From: Holophagae bacterium
GTDB lineage: Bacteria; Acidobacteriota; Holophagae; Acanthopleuribacterales; Acanthopleuribacteraceae
Reading direction: 5' to 3'
Assembly (NCBI GenBank): GCA_030429565.1
Contig: JAUIFE010000001.1
Coordinates: forward strand, 124,001-188,000
Length of the DNA: 64,000 bases
Shown piece by piece: positions 1 through 9,515 of this stretch (position 1 is the first letter of the stretch; every line of letters begins with the position of its first letter). The notes under the pieces are model-generated. The model made no database searches, was not told the origin of the DNA, and saw only the letters and a list, made by a program, of their open reading frames with translations. The position numbers and the translations under genes are program-made.

Positions 1-2
1 GC

Positions 3-455
3 GAGACCATTCTTCCCATCGCCGCCTTGTTGGCGACTCTCGACCGCGGCCGCCGCGCCTATACCCTCGCCGCCTTGCGCGGTGCTTTGGATTACCATCT
101 CAAGGTTGAAAACAACGAAAAGCAACAGGACCTTATTAAAGGCCTGATCGCCGAGTTAACCACCAAACGCGGCACCGCCCGTCAAGCCTTTTTGCCAAAA
201 CAAAAAGCGCGCTTCCAGGAACAAGCCGCGGGCCTGCCCGAGATCGCCGTAGGTGACGCCGCCCAACGGGTTCAACGCTTTCTCAGCCTGTTGGTCAAAA
301 CCCCGGAAACCTCCTTTAGCGACGCCGAGAAATGTTTTCGTTCCGGCATTTGGGAGCAAGCCTCCATCGCCAAAGGCAGCATGCTTGAACTCACCAAATT
401 GAGCACGCTGAGCGAACCCCAAATTGCCGCCCTCAAGAACCACCTCGACGGCTAA
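3..455 (+). CDS. C-terminal part of an unknown, mostly helical protein (5' end outside window)
   Basis: The reading frame is open from the first bases of the window to a TAA at 453-455. The gene therefore most likely starts upstream, and the TTG at 27 need not be its start. The visible 150 residues are rich in Ala, Leu, Lys and Glu and look helical, with no cysteines in a motif, no membrane segment and no family signature I recognise. It is followed by a clear rho-independent terminator, so it is the last gene of its transcript. Function unknown. Confidence 0.6.
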   Translation, partial: ETILPIAALLATLDRGRRAYTLAALRGALDYHLKVENNEKQQDLIKGLIAELTTKRGTARQAFLPKQKARFQEQAAGLPEIAVGDAAQRVQRFLSLLVKTPETSFSDAEKCFRSGIWEQASIAKGSMLELTKLSTLSEPQIAALKNHLDG

Positions 456-482
456 ACTAACTCGCTGCATGTGTTTCACCGC

Positions 483-519
483 AACCGCTTCGTTCCGACC
501 CGGGCCGAAGCGGTTTTTA
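483..519 (+). terminator. Rho-independent terminator after the first gene
   Basis: A perfect 10-bp stem (483-492 with 506-515) encloses a 13-nt loop, and the 3' arm runs into a short T tract. It lies 28 bases after the stop of the upstream gene. Confidence 0.65.
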
Positions 520-716
520 TTTGGGCCCGTCATCCATGAAAACCGCCGACCAGATCGTGGGCGGCATCGCGAAAGGGTACGATTCCGGTCGCTACCATGG
601 TGTAAGATGACGCAGAGCGAGCAACTTCGCCGCTTGTTCCCGCCCAACACATGGTGCTGTGCCGACGTCAAGCATGCCGCCTATTCAAGACAAAGTGCAT
701 ATAAAGAGGTTGTTGC

Positions 717-1139
717 ATGTGGCTACAAAAGGAAATCACCCTGCGAGCGAAACCACGCGGATTCCATTTGGTCACCGGCGAAATCACGGCGGCCGTCCCA
801 GAACTCCGTCAAGTTCGAATTGGTCTGGCACACATCTTTATCAAACACACTTCGGCCTCGTTGACCATTAACGAAAACGCCGATCCCAGTGTGCGCCGCG
901 ATATGGAGCGTCATTTCAACAAGCTGGCGCCGGAAGACGCACCCTACTACGAACACACCTACGAAGGCCCCGACGATATGCCCGCGCACCTAAAGACCAG
1001 CCTGCTCGGCTGCGCCCTGTCCATTCCTATCAGCGACGGCACGCTCAACCTTGGCACCTGGCAGGGTATCTACCTCAACGAGCACCGCGATTACGGCAGC
1101 AGCCGCACCTGTGTCATCACCATTCAAGGCACGGAATAA
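717..1139 (+). CDS. YjbQ family protein (UPF0047, secondary thiamine-phosphate synthase-like)
   Basis: This 140-residue protein matches the YjbQ/UPF0047 family along its whole length. Visible family hallmarks are the HTSASLTINENADPSVRRD block at about residues 44-62, the conserved GPDDMPAH segment near 85, and the C-terminal GTWQGIYLNEHRD stretch. Members are small trimeric proteins; some show weak thiamine-phosphate synthase activity, but the physiological role is uncertain. The ATG at 717 is preceded by AAAGAGG about 7 bases upstream. The gene is convergent with dnaB, the two stops lying only about 10 bp apart. Confidence 0.9.
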   Translation: MWLQKEITLRAKPRGFHLVTGEITAAVPELRQVRIGLAHIFIKHTSASLTINENADPSVRRDMERHFNKLAPEDAPYYEHTYEGPDDMPAHLKTSLLGCALSIPISDGTLNLGTWQGIYLNEHRDYGSSRTCVITIQGTE

Positions 1140-1148
1140 ACGACCCGA

Positions 1149-2567
1149 TTAGACGAATTCCATATCTTCGCTGTAGTTTTCGAAGCGCGTGTACTTCTTG
1201 AAAAAGGCCAGGTTCACCGAACCCGTGGCACCGTTACGGTGCTTGGCAATAATCAATTCGGCGATGCCGAACTCCTGCTCGTCGGGATCCTTCTCGTCAA
1301 CCACCTGCTCTTTTTCCTGATAATAATCCTCACGGTACAGGAAACACACCATGTCGGCATCCTGCTCGATGGAACCCGATTCACGCAAGTCGGAAAGCTG
1401 AGGACGTTTATCAGAACGTTGTTCAGCGGCACGGGACAACTGCGACAAGGCAATAACGGGCGCGTCAATTTCCTTGGCCATAATTTTGAGACCCCGCGAA
1501 ATCGCAGATACTTCCTGAACCCGGCTTTGTTGCTGCTGCAGCGTGGAGCCTGACATTAGCTGCAAATAGTCGATAACAACCAAATCGACGCCGTACTCGG
1601 AGTTAAGCCGTTTGAGCTGGGCACGCATCTGGGCAACCGTCGATTCACCCGAGTCTTCAATAAAAATGTTGGATTGACCCAACTCGCCAACCGCGAGTGC
1701 GACCCGATTCCATTCCTCTTCAACTAACTTACCGGTCCGCAGTGATGAAATACTGACGCGCGCCTCACTACCAATCAAACGCATGACCAATTGAGCACCG
1801 GGCATCTCAAGCGAAAACAGGGCGACGTTCTTGCCGTCTTTTACCGCCGAGTTCAGTGCAACGTTCAAAACAAAGGACGTTTTACCCATTGCCGGACGGG
1901 CGGCAACAATAATTAGGTCACCTTTTTGCAGACCGGCCGTCATGCGGTCCCAGTCCATAAAACCCGTGCGTAACCCAACCAGCTCGTCGCCTTTGGCAGC
2001 GCGTTCCCGCATGGTTTCGTAGGTTTCAACGACCAACTCACCAAAATCACGGAAGCCGTGGTCGACCTTGCCTTCGCGAAACTCCTGCAGTGAGTTCTCG
2101 GCAACGCCGATCGCGCTCATCGCGTCCATTTCACCCGAGATCGAAATTTCGGTCAGTTTCTGGCCAAAATGGGCCAGCTTGCGCAACATCGCCTTTTCTT
2201 TAACGATGTTGGCATAGTGTTCAATATTGGTGGTCCGTGGAATACCGTGGGTCAGTTGGTCCAGGTACTCATAGCCGCCGGCGTCTTCCAACTCATCGCG
2301 TTTGATCAGTTCATCGGCCACCAAAACGGGATCGATTTCGTCGTCGCGTTCGAACAACAACACCAGCGCTTGGAAGATCAGAAAGTGGTGGCGGCGATAG
2401 AAATCTTCGGGTGTCACCACATCGAGGACCGGCGCAATGTTATCGGCCTCGAGCATCATCACACCCAACAACACCCGCTCGGCTTCGTCGTGGTGTGGGA
2501 AACCCTTCAGTTCAATGGCGCTTTGGTCGTCGTCGCGCTTGCGCTTGTAATCTTTTTTGCCGGCCAT
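1149..2567 (-). CDS. dnaB: Replicative DNA helicase DnaB
   Basis: DnaB is the hexameric ring helicase that unwinds DNA at the replication fork. The roughly 472-residue product has the usual length and order: an N-terminal DnaB domain (about residues 25-125), a linker, and a RecA-like ATPase domain. The Walker A motif ARPAMGKTS lies near 223-231, the Walker B strand DLVVIDYLQLM near 340, and the RESGSIEQDADMV block near 400. A Lys/Arg/Asp-rich leader (KKDYKRKRDDD) precedes the first domain. I chose the ATG at 2567, with GAAGG 10 nt upstream; a TTG directly before it is the alternative. No intein is visible. Confidence 0.97.
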   Translation of the reverse strand: MAGKKDYKRKRDDDQSAIELKGFPHHDEAERVLLGVMMLEADNIAPVLDVVTPEDFYRRHHFLIFQALVLLFERDDEIDPVLVADELIKRDELEDAGGYEYLDQLTHGIPRTTNIEHYANIVKEKAMLRKLAHFGQKLTEISISGEMDAMSAIGVAENSLQEFREGKVDHGFRDFGELVVETYETMRERAAKGDELVGLRTGFMDWDRMTAGLQKGDLIIVAARPAMGKTSFVLNVALNSAVKDGKNVALFSLEMPGAQLVMRLIGSEARVSISSLRTGKLVEEEWNRVALAVGELGQSNIFIEDSGESTVAQMRAQLKRLNSEYGVDLVVIDYLQLMSGSTLQQQQSRVQEVSAISRGLKIMAKEIDAPVIALSQLSRAAEQRSDKRPQLSDLRESGSIEQDADMVCFLYREDYYQEKEQVVDEKDPDEQEFGIAELIIAKHRNGATGSVNLAFFKKYTRFENYSEDMEFV

Positions 2568-2980
2568 CAACCTCTTCCCTTCAATCCACGGAATGCTCGG
2601 ACAGCGCCGACCATGCGAAAGCGTGGAGCCCTATCCTAACCTCAAGCCGTCCTGACTTCAAGACAGGCCCGTCGCCCCCTGCCACAAACCCTAAAATGTC
2701 GTGAGCTCGGCCACGACCATGTGACAGACAACGCCTTGTCACCAAGCGAAATTAACGCCGCCCACACGCTCAATGCGCCCACCAAATCAGTCCTTCGCCA
2801 AAGCTGCAATACAGGTAACAAGGTCGCTTGCCGACGCAACCGGGTTAGCGGTATGATGGCAGCGATTCTCAGGGGTCCCATCCACATTAATGAGCCGCGT
2901 TACCGATTTCCCCGGCCCAAACGTGGCATGCTGAAAACACGCAGCCCAGCGCGACATCACCCCGCTCCCAGGAGGACGCC
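2568..2980. other. Intergenic region between dnaB and the small acidic gene
   Basis: This 413-bp divergent region must hold the dnaB promoter and the promoter of the rightward pair at 2981-3989. I see no convincing gene, RNA or strong hairpin; overlapping short frames lack ribosome-binding sites and protein-like composition. Confidence 0.4.
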
Positions 2981-3241
2981 ATGGCAAAACGACCCAAAAT
3001 TTACGGCCAATCCAGCAAAGGCGAAGGCCTCAAAAGAACCAAAAAAATCTCCGGCAAGGACCACCTCGGTCAGTTAATGCGCAAAAACCGCGACTTGGAA
3101 GATCTGCTCCATAGTTATTGCTCCCGTGCCGACTTCGTGTACGAGGATATGGACTTCTCCATCGAAGAATTTTCCGACATTACCGGTTGCGACCTAGAAG
3201 AATTGCTGGAAGAAATCGACGCATTGGTCAAAAAACGTTGA
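2981..3241 (+). CDS. Small hypothetical protein, basic N terminus and acidic C terminus
   Basis: This 86-residue protein has a basic N-terminal third (MAKRPKIYGQ, KRTKKISGK) and a strongly acidic C-terminal part (YEDMDFSIEEFSDITGCDLEELLEEIDALVKKR). AGGAGG sits 5 bases before the ATG, which makes expression likely. Its stop at 3239-3241 is one base before the ATG of the biotin ligase gene, so the two are probably translationally coupled. I do not recognise the family. The charge split could suit a nucleic-acid or protein-binding adaptor, but that is only inference. Confidence 0.75.
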   Translation: MAKRPKIYGQSSKGEGLKRTKKISGKDHLGQLMRKNRDLEDLLHSYCSRADFVYEDMDFSIEEFSDITGCDLEELLEEIDALVKKR

Positions 3242-3242
3242 G

Positions 3243-3989
3243 ATGATTTTCGACTGGCCGCCCCACGGCCTCATCCATCGCGACAGCGCTACATCCACCA
3301 ACGACGACGCCTTTGCTTTGTTACAACAGCAACCGGCTTGCCTCGTTTGGACCACGCACCAAACCGCCGGACGCGGCAGTCGCGGCCGCGCTTGGCTATC
3401 CCCGGCAGGCCACGGCTTGGCGCTGTCTATCGGCCTGGCACCGGGGCCGGCACCGCCTGATCAGTTCTGCTACCCCATCTTTGCCGCCGTCGCGCTTTGC
3501 GATGTCTTGCGCCGGCTCGTTCCCGACGGCGACTGGTCGGTCAAGTGGCCCAACGACTTATTGCTTAACGGCCGCAAGCTGGCCGGCATTTTGTGCGAAT
3601 CCCGTTGGTTCGGCAAAAACGTCGCCATTGTCATCGGTATCGGCGTGAATTTAAAGCGTCATCCTGGTATGGACGAGCTCCCTAAAGGCTATGCCGCCCT
3701 CGACATCTTGGCGGAACCACCGGCCGCGGAAACCATCGTGCGCCGACTCTACTATTCCCTGCCCGCCCAATTCGAGGCCCTGGCCCAACCCTCGCTTCTA
3801 ATGGCGGCTTGGCAACAACGCTGCGGCTTCCCGCTCGGCAGCCCCGTCACCTTAACCGCCAACGGCCGCACCCTCGATGGCTGCTATGAAGGCCTCAACC
3901 ACGACGGCAACCTCAAGGTCCGCGACCAACACAACCGCCTCCACCTCATCCAGCAGACCTGCGACGACTTTGTGTTGCGCCCCCGTTAA
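3243..3989 (+). CDS. birA: Biotin--[acetyl-CoA-carboxylase] ligase
   Basis: The enzyme makes biotinyl-5'-AMP and transfers biotin to the carrier lysine of acetyl-CoA carboxylase. The 248-residue product shows the class signature: the biotin/ATP-binding glycine-rich loop GRGSRGR (about residues 40-46), KWPNDLLLNGRKLAGILCE (about 99-117), a GIGVNL strand and a small SH3-like C-terminal domain. It begins directly with the catalytic domain, so the N-terminal winged helix of E. coli BirA is absent. This is a group I, enzyme-only ligase that should not repress biotin genes itself. Confidence 0.93.
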   Translation: MIFDWPPHGLIHRDSATSTNDDAFALLQQQPACLVWTTHQTAGRGSRGRAWLSPAGHGLALSIGLAPGPAPPDQFCYPIFAAVALCDVLRRLVPDGDWSVKWPNDLLLNGRKLAGILCESRWFGKNVAIVIGIGVNLKRHPGMDELPKGYAALDILAEPPAAETIVRRLYYSLPAQFEALAQPSLLMAAWQQRCGFPLGSPVTLTANGRTLDGCYEGLNHDGNLKVRDQHNRLHLIQQTCDDFVLRPR

Positions 3990-4035
3990 GCTGCCCCCTG
4001 AAGACCCCCCAACAAAACCCCATTCAGGAAAAAGA

Positions 4036-6021
4036 ATGAAGGAACCCAAAAAAGACCGCCGTAAATCTAAAACTGCGGAACCCACAGAACAAGCCAAGTC
4101 CTCAAATGTCGCCAGGCATTCGGGTGAAGGGTTGTTCTCCCCAAATGTGAAACGCGAAACCATCAATACTTTGATAAGTGTCTCAAGCTTCTGCCTTTCT
4201 GTTTACGCTGTTAACATGACATACTCACAGGAACAAAGAGCACGTAAAGATAAAGAAAGAAGTTCTATCCAAAACCTAGATTCTATTCTAAACCCCAAAA
4301 AACGTTCACAAGACATACATCTAGGTTATGAAATATTAAAACCGGAAGACCTTGATAGTGCATTCAAGAAAGCAAGGTTACTAACCGAGGACAATCCTAA
4401 TTCTTCTGCATCCTTCCTTGCCAAAGGAACGGTTCTCGAAGCAAGAGGAAATTCACCGCTCGCCCTAGTCGATTATCAAAAAGGTTTAGATTTAGCAAAA
4501 ACACCAACCAGTAAAGCACTAGCACTTCGAAAGATAGCAACACTCCACGCAGATCAGAGCAGACACGAAATCGCCGCCGATTTTTTCGAGAAGTCAATTA
4601 ACCTAAACCCAGAAGATCCTATAACCTTTTACAACTATGCACTCTCTAAACAGCAAAGCAACAATTACTCAAAGGCAATACATCTTTACACAAAATCTCT
4701 TCATTTTAATTTATCACTAAACAACGGGTACATCAATCGCGGCATCTGCTATTTCCAAATGCAACAACCAGAGCTCGCAATAAAAGATTTCAAAACCGCA
4801 TGTGATTTAGATCCAGAATCACCAGTACCTTTACTGAAACTAGCTCAAGCACTGAATACAATCGAAAAAAAAGCATTAGCCGAACATTTCACCAGAAAGT
4901 GTCTTGCCATCAAGCCGGACCTGATAGATGCCCAAATTTTATTAGGCGAGATCTTGGAACAAACCAGTCGACCCAAAGAAGCTTTTGATCTCTATTTAAC
5001 CGTCTGCAAGAAGCATCTCGACCCTCTTGTTAGCATTGCTAACCATAAAAACCACAATACTAAAGACCTTTCAAAAAAACACACAAGAACTTTCGTAAAT
5101 CAATACAACCAATCTTTAAAATATTCCCACAGCAACAACTTCCAAAAAGCTGCAGATGAATTAAACCATGCAATCAACATAGGATTAAAGGCTTTAGCCG
5201 AAGAAAACCTCACAACAACGCTCAAACCTTTCAAACCTAAAAAACCTGGTTTTGATCACCCGGCTGGCTACGTCAAACCTGCTGACACCCTCAAATTAAT
5301 AGTTGATACAACTCATCTTCAAGAAAACCGTATATTCATCGCGTCTACCGCCATTAAAGCCTCCCAAACCTCAACCTTAATCGATCAACCAAGCCATACC
5401 CTTTGCTTAATTATGGATTCTCCAACAAATCCAATCCAAACTCCAAAACTAGACCAGCTTTCCTCCCAGCAATCTTCTGTTCAACAATGGAATACCCTTA
5501 CCATTAAAAGAATCCAATCAATCTATGATTTAATTGAAGCAGTCCGTTCTGCACCTCAAAACTACGGTCTACACATCCTAGCCCACGGAATCTACATAAA
5601 AGAAAATCAAAAATGTTTTCTCTTCACTAAAGACTTTTCTGGCAACCAACTTCTAATTGATAGCAAGAACTTCGCTTCCATTATTCAAAATTGCAACCCC
5701 ATCCTACCCCACTTTATAAATATAGCTGCCTGCGAAGCAGGCGTCTCTTTATCCCAACCAAACACGAAGATTAACGATTTCATCGTGCCATTGCAAAAGA
5801 TCGGAATTAGCCACATCATCGTCTCCCCTGGCGAGTTATCCCAAAAAGCAGCTGACGAATTTTCATACGCATTCTTCAGCCTTTATTCAAGATACAGATG
5901 CATAGAAACCACTATAGCCCGCTTAGCAAACACCAAGCGATCTAATAATTTCACTTATTTGAACAGAAAACCTCAACCACAAGACACGAACATTACAGAC
6001 CGCGCCCTGTGGCTGGGCTAA
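4036..6021 (+). CDS. Membrane-anchored TPR-CHAT (caspase-like) protein
   Basis: The 661-residue protein has a charged N terminus, one predicted membrane helix (about residues 43-63), a run of TPR-like helical repeats (about 95-400) and a C-terminal CHAT domain. CHAT is a caspase-clan fold. The expected catalytic His (ILAHG, H517) and Cys (AACEAG, C566) are both visible. I placed the start at the ATG at 4036, which has AGGA 6 bases upstream; an earlier in-frame ATG at 3877 lies inside birA. The gene is clearly AT-rich, with many AAA, AAT and TTA codons, unlike both neighbours, which suggests horizontal transfer. The target of the presumed protease is unknown. Confidence 0.8.
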   Translation: MKEPKKDRRKSKTAEPTEQAKSSNVARHSGEGLFSPNVKRETINTLISVSSFCLSVYAVNMTYSQEQRARKDKERSSIQNLDSILNPKKRSQDIHLGYEILKPEDLDSAFKKARLLTEDNPNSSASFLAKGTVLEARGNSPLALVDYQKGLDLAKTPTSKALALRKIATLHADQSRHEIAADFFEKSINLNPEDPITFYNYALSKQQSNNYSKAIHLYTKSLHFNLSLNNGYINRGICYFQMQQPELAIKDFKTACDLDPESPVPLLKLAQALNTIEKKALAEHFTRKCLAIKPDLIDAQILLGEILEQTSRPKEAFDLYLTVCKKHLDPLVSIANHKNHNTKDLSKKHTRTFVNQYNQSLKYSHSNNFQKAADELNHAINIGLKALAEENLTTTLKPFKPKKPGFDHPAGYVKPADTLKLIVDTTHLQENRIFIASTAIKASQTSTLIDQPSHTLCLIMDSPTNPIQTPKLDQLSSQQSSVQQWNTLTIKRIQSIYDLIEAVRSAPQNYGLHILAHGIYIKENQKCFLFTKDFSGNQLLIDSKNFASIIQNCNPILPHFINIAACEAGVSLSQPNTKINDFIVPLQKIGISHIIVSPGELSQKAADEFSYAFFSLYSRYRCIETTIARLANTKRSNNFTYLNRKPQPQDTNITDRALWLG

Positions 6022-6031
6022 GGTGACTGGT

Positions 6032-7501
6032 TTAGAAGTTGGGATAGATGTCGATGGTTTCACCGCCGCGACCGACGTTGTTGCCACCGCTTTGCCAACG
6101 GCTATCGTTGATTAAGGCTTTGAATTCAAAGGTAGCACCGGCTGGAATGGCGTCGGTCTGGTATACCCACACATTCCCCGCCGACCAGTTGGTCGCCACA
6201 CCTTGGCTCCAGCTCAACGGCGCCCTGTTGCCTCGGATTGAAATTGAGTTGCCAAAACCCGTGTCGTAGTGAACGCGAATTGTTGTTTGACCGCCCGGTT
6301 GCACGCAGTCGTCACCACTGCAACGCGTCCAAACCGCATAGTTTTGGCCGCTAGAAGCGACCGTCCAATCGGAACCCGCCGGCGACCAATCTCCCCAGCC
6401 AACTTTGACCGCCACTTTCCCGTCGATAATCGCAGCGTACTTACTGCCGTCGGCCGCTTGTACATCAACTTGGCTGGTGCTGTGAATGCCTTGCTCCTTG
6501 CGGATTTGGATCAGCTCACGAATCGTATCGCCGACATCGGGAAACCCACCGAAGGGATAAGCGTGCGTCCAAAAAACACAGGGAATGCCAGGATGGGTTA
6601 ACAGGTAGGCATAACCCGCTTCCAGGTGGAAACGCGGGAAAGGTGGCACGTATTCACCACCGCGCTGCTCTTCCGTATCGTGGTTTTCCAAAAAGGTCAC
6701 TGCTTTGCCTGGCTGCCGGTTAATCAAACCGTCATGACGCAAGCGGCCGTAGTTGTTGTTGTCGAAGGCGTCGATTAGCGCGAATCGCAGCGGGAAATCG
6801 AATGCGGTACTGTTTTGCGCACTGTTAACCCAATTCTCAACCTTGCCGACATCGCCGTCAAAGAACTCGCCGATGGAGATCTCGGGGCTGGTCTGATCGT
6901 TGTAAAGCTTCACCGCCCAAGGCGCAAAACCCTTGACAAGATCGTAGCGCCAGCCGCGATAACCCATGCTTTTCAATTGGTTTAGCCAGGTGACAATCTC
7001 GCCCTGAAGCTGCGGCAAGTGATGGTCGAGATCGCGCGCGGCGCTGTAGCGCTCGCCCGTATCGTTGTTGCCGCTTTTTTGGCCGTTCCACTCGTCGTCG
7101 GCCGCTGTGTACCAAGTCGGCCAAGTGGGATTGCAGTAGTCGGCCCAGCCGGTACAACCGACGCGGTGGTTGATGACAATATCGGCAATCGGCACAATGC
7201 CGCGATTGTTGAGGTTGTTGAGCAGCGCTTGCAGTTGCGCTTGCGAACCGTAAAAAGAGTTGTAGTTGTAGAGCTCGCGCGGCAGGTAACCCTGATCCGA
7301 AGCCGCGTCCGATGACGGCGGCAACCACACCATGGTGTAGCCGTCATCGTCGATTTGGGCGGCCAATCCGTCGACGACCTGCCACCAGCCGGCGCTGTGC
7401 GCGGTCCAGTGGAAGCCTTGCAGCATCACGTCGGGCGAACCCGCGTAAACAGAAACAAACAAGAACAAGGACAGTAGAAGCGATTTCAATTTGGTGATCA
7501 T
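6032..7501 (-). CDS. Secreted alpha-amylase (GH13) with C-terminal starch-binding-like domain
   Basis: This is an endo-acting glucan hydrolase of the GH13 alpha-amylase family. A signal peptide covers residues 1-20 (cleavage near VYA-GSP). The (beta/alpha)8 barrel shows DIVINH (about 107-112), the nucleophile in GWRYDLVKG (D187), the acid/base in IGEFFDG (E212) and the transition-state stabiliser in ENHDTE (D275). The last 80 residues (from about 408) form a beta-rich domain with spaced Trp residues, resembling starch-binding modules fused to bacterial amylases. GAGGAG lies 5 bases before the ATG. It probably acts outside the cell on starch or glycogen. Confidence 0.93.
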   Translation of the reverse strand: MITKLKSLLLSLFLFVSVYAGSPDVMLQGFHWTAHSAGWWQVVDGLAAQIDDDGYTMVWLPPSSDAASDQGYLPRELYNYNSFYGSQAQLQALLNNLNNRGIVPIADIVINHRVGCTGWADYCNPTWPTWYTAADDEWNGQKSGNNDTGERYSAARDLDHHLPQLQGEIVTWLNQLKSMGYRGWRYDLVKGFAPWAVKLYNDQTSPEISIGEFFDGDVGKVENWVNSAQNSTAFDFPLRFALIDAFDNNNYGRLRHDGLINRQPGKAVTFLENHDTEEQRGGEYVPPFPRFHLEAGYAYLLTHPGIPCVFWTHAYPFGGFPDVGDTIRELIQIRKEQGIHSTSQVDVQAADGSKYAAIIDGKVAVKVGWGDWSPAGSDWTVASSGQNYAVWTRCSGDDCVQPGGQTTIRVHYDTGFGNSISIRGNRAPLSWSQGVATNWSAGNVWVYQTDAIPAGATFEFKALINDSRWQSGGNNVGRGGETIDIYPNF

Positions 7502-8066
7502 GTTTTCTCCTCAAAACGGCCCGAGGCACGGCGAGGCAGGCGTCCAGAAAAGCCCGTAGCGGGATATCCCGCGGCAGCATAGCTCTATGGTTCAGACCCC
7601 GACACACCCGCACGGCGGGCGTACAGTCTGCAAAGGCAGACGAAAAATGATCCTGACGAAATCAAGCGCGATGGCACTGTGCAGCAGACGAGTTTGGGTG
7701 AAAAAATCCGGTTCCAAACTCGTTAAACGCGATGTCCCGAAACTTGGAGAGCGTTCAAGCCGGGTCGCGTAACGAACATAAAAATCAAATGAAAACCAAG
7801 CATTCGGTCGAAATGCCGACACCTAAAACACTGGGTTAATTAAATGAGATGCAGGATTATTCAGCCAGAACGATTCCCACAAGTCAATACCCTTTCCTGG
7901 AATTTTATCAAGAGCAACAACAAGGTGAGCCCAATCATCAAAGCACATCACTTCGTAAATCCCAACCGACGCCACTTGCCGCACTCCGACAAAAGTTTAC
8001 CTCGTCGACAAAATTGCCGCAGCACGACAACAGCGGAGCAAGAAACCCCGCTGTCGACCGCTGCGA
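7502..8066. other. Intergenic region between amylase and alcohol dehydrogenase
   Basis: This 565-bp stretch lies upstream of the amylase gene and downstream of the dehydrogenase gene, so it should contain the amylase promoter. Short frames here (for example 7849-8070) lack ribosome-binding sites. I see no recognisable RNA or repeat. Confidence 0.4.
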
Positions 8067-9074
8067 TTAAGCGTCGAGCACAACGCGATATCGTGCTTTG
8101 CCGGCTTTGAGATGTTCCATAGCTTCGTTGGCTTGCGCCATCGGAAAACGCTCAACCATTGCTTTGATGTCATGGCGCGCGCAGAACTCAAGCATTTTCT
8201 GCAGGGTTGCCGGGCTGCCCAATGGTGAACCGGAAACCGAACGTTGGCGCATAATCAGCGAAAAGGCCGGTGCGGGAATCGGATCGGGCACCGCCCCAAC
8301 CGTGTGGAAACGACCATTCGCAGCCAGGGTGTCCAGGTAGGCGCCCCAGTCGAGATTGACGTTGGTCGTGTTGAGGATAAAGTCAAACTTGCCCGCCAGA
8401 GGCGCAAGCGCTTCGGGATCGCGTGAGTTGACGACGTGGTGTGCACCCAATTCCTTGAGCTGCTGTTCCTTGGAGCTGGACGAACTAAAAGCCGTCACCT
8501 CGCAACCCCATTTGTTGAGGAACTGCACCGCCAAGTGGCCGAGCCCGCCGATGCCGATGACGGCAACGCGGTCGGTCGGCTTCACGTCGCATTCAACCAA
8601 TGGGTTAAACACGGTAATGCCACCGCAAAACAGTGGGCCGGCGGCCGCTACATCAACCCCGTCGGGCAGTGGCACCGCCCACTCTTCCTTACAGCGCACC
8701 ACATCGGCAAAACCGCCATGGCGTCCGATGATGGTTGCTTCCGCTTCGTTACACATGTTGTGGTAACCGGACATACAGGTGCCGCAGTGCATACAGCTAC
8801 CGCTAAACCAACCCAAGCCAACTGTTTGACCCACCTTTAAATGCTTAACCGCCGCACCCACGGCGGACACCGTGCCCACCACTTCGTGGCCAGGCACCAA
8901 TGGGTAGTTGGTCATGCCCCAGTCATTGTCCAACATCGATAAATCGGAATGGCAAATGCCGCAGGACGTCACCTTGATATCAACCTGGTCGTCGCCCAAG
9001 GCTCCTAGTTCATATTGAAACGGCTTTAGCGCACCGCCTTGCTCGAACACTGCATACGCGTTAACTGTTGTCAC
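8067..9074 (-). CDS. Zinc-dependent alcohol dehydrogenase (MDR superfamily)
   Basis: This NAD(P)-dependent oxidoreductase is predicted to interconvert alcohols and aldehydes. The 335-residue product has the catalytic-zinc motif CGICHSD, the GHEVVGTV block, four structural-zinc cysteines (CMHCGTCMSGYHNMC) and the Rossmann glycines GIGGLGHLAVQF. The pattern resembles the cinnamyl-alcohol dehydrogenase/YahK subgroup. I chose a GTG start at 9074 because AGAGG sits 6 bases before it. The in-frame ATG at 9128 would add 18 residues not expected for the family and has no Shine-Dalgarno. Substrate cannot be told from sequence. Confidence 0.92.
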   Translation of the reverse strand: MTTVNAYAVFEQGGALKPFQYELGALGDDQVDIKVTSCGICHSDLSMLDNDWGMTNYPLVPGHEVVGTVSAVGAAVKHLKVGQTVGLGWFSGSCMHCGTCMSGYHNMCNEAEATIIGRHGGFADVVRCKEEWAVPLPDGVDVAAAGPLFCGGITVFNPLVECDVKPTDRVAVIGIGGLGHLAVQFLNKWGCEVTAFSSSSSKEQQLKELGAHHVVNSRDPEALAPLAGKFDFILNTTNVNLDWGAYLDTLAANGRFHTVGAVPDPIPAPAFSLIMRQRSVSGSPLGSPATLQKMLEFCARHDIKAMVERFPMAQANEAMEHLKAGKARYRVVLDA

Positions 9075-9515
9075 ATTGTACCTCTGAAAGTTAATTTCGC
9101 CCTTACTCAATACAGCCGCCGATGGCATGGCAACATCTAGACCAATCAGTCAATGATTTCGCATCAAACATCCGCAATCACTCTTGGAATCCAGCGTGAA
9201 TCGTTGCCTGGCAAGGGAACCGAGACATTATAGCCACGCCTGCCACAACTCGGCCACAATACTTATCCAAACATCTGGTTTATATGAATTTTAATCTTCG
9301 ACAGAGGCCAAGAAAAATCGCGACGGCTCGGCATTATGCGCCTTCATCACGCACCAAACAAAGCGCAAACCCGACCCAAAAAGCCCGATCCTGCTTCTAG
9401 ACCAACTGTCTTGAGGTGCGCTCAAGTGAATGTCGCCCCAAAACGACAAACCGCGCCGGAGCAGTCACGCAAACGAGACGGCCCACGACGCGGTATAGAA
9501 TTCGTTTTTTTTGAA
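9075..9515. other. Intergenic region upstream of the alcohol dehydrogenase gene
   Basis: These 441 bp between two leftward genes should hold the promoter of the dehydrogenase gene and the 3' end of the SPFH transcript. A T8 run at 9505-9512 lies just beside the SPFH stop. No gene, structured RNA or repeat was recognised. Confidence 0.35.

Noticed and set aside
2642..2887. 81-codon frame upstream of dnaB
   Set aside because: No Shine-Dalgarno, no motif, and several other overlapping frames of similar length exist in the same region.
7849..8070. 73-codon frame overlapping the end of the alcohol dehydrogenase gene on the other strand
   Set aside because: No ribosome-binding site, low-complexity composition and antisense overlap with a secure gene end.
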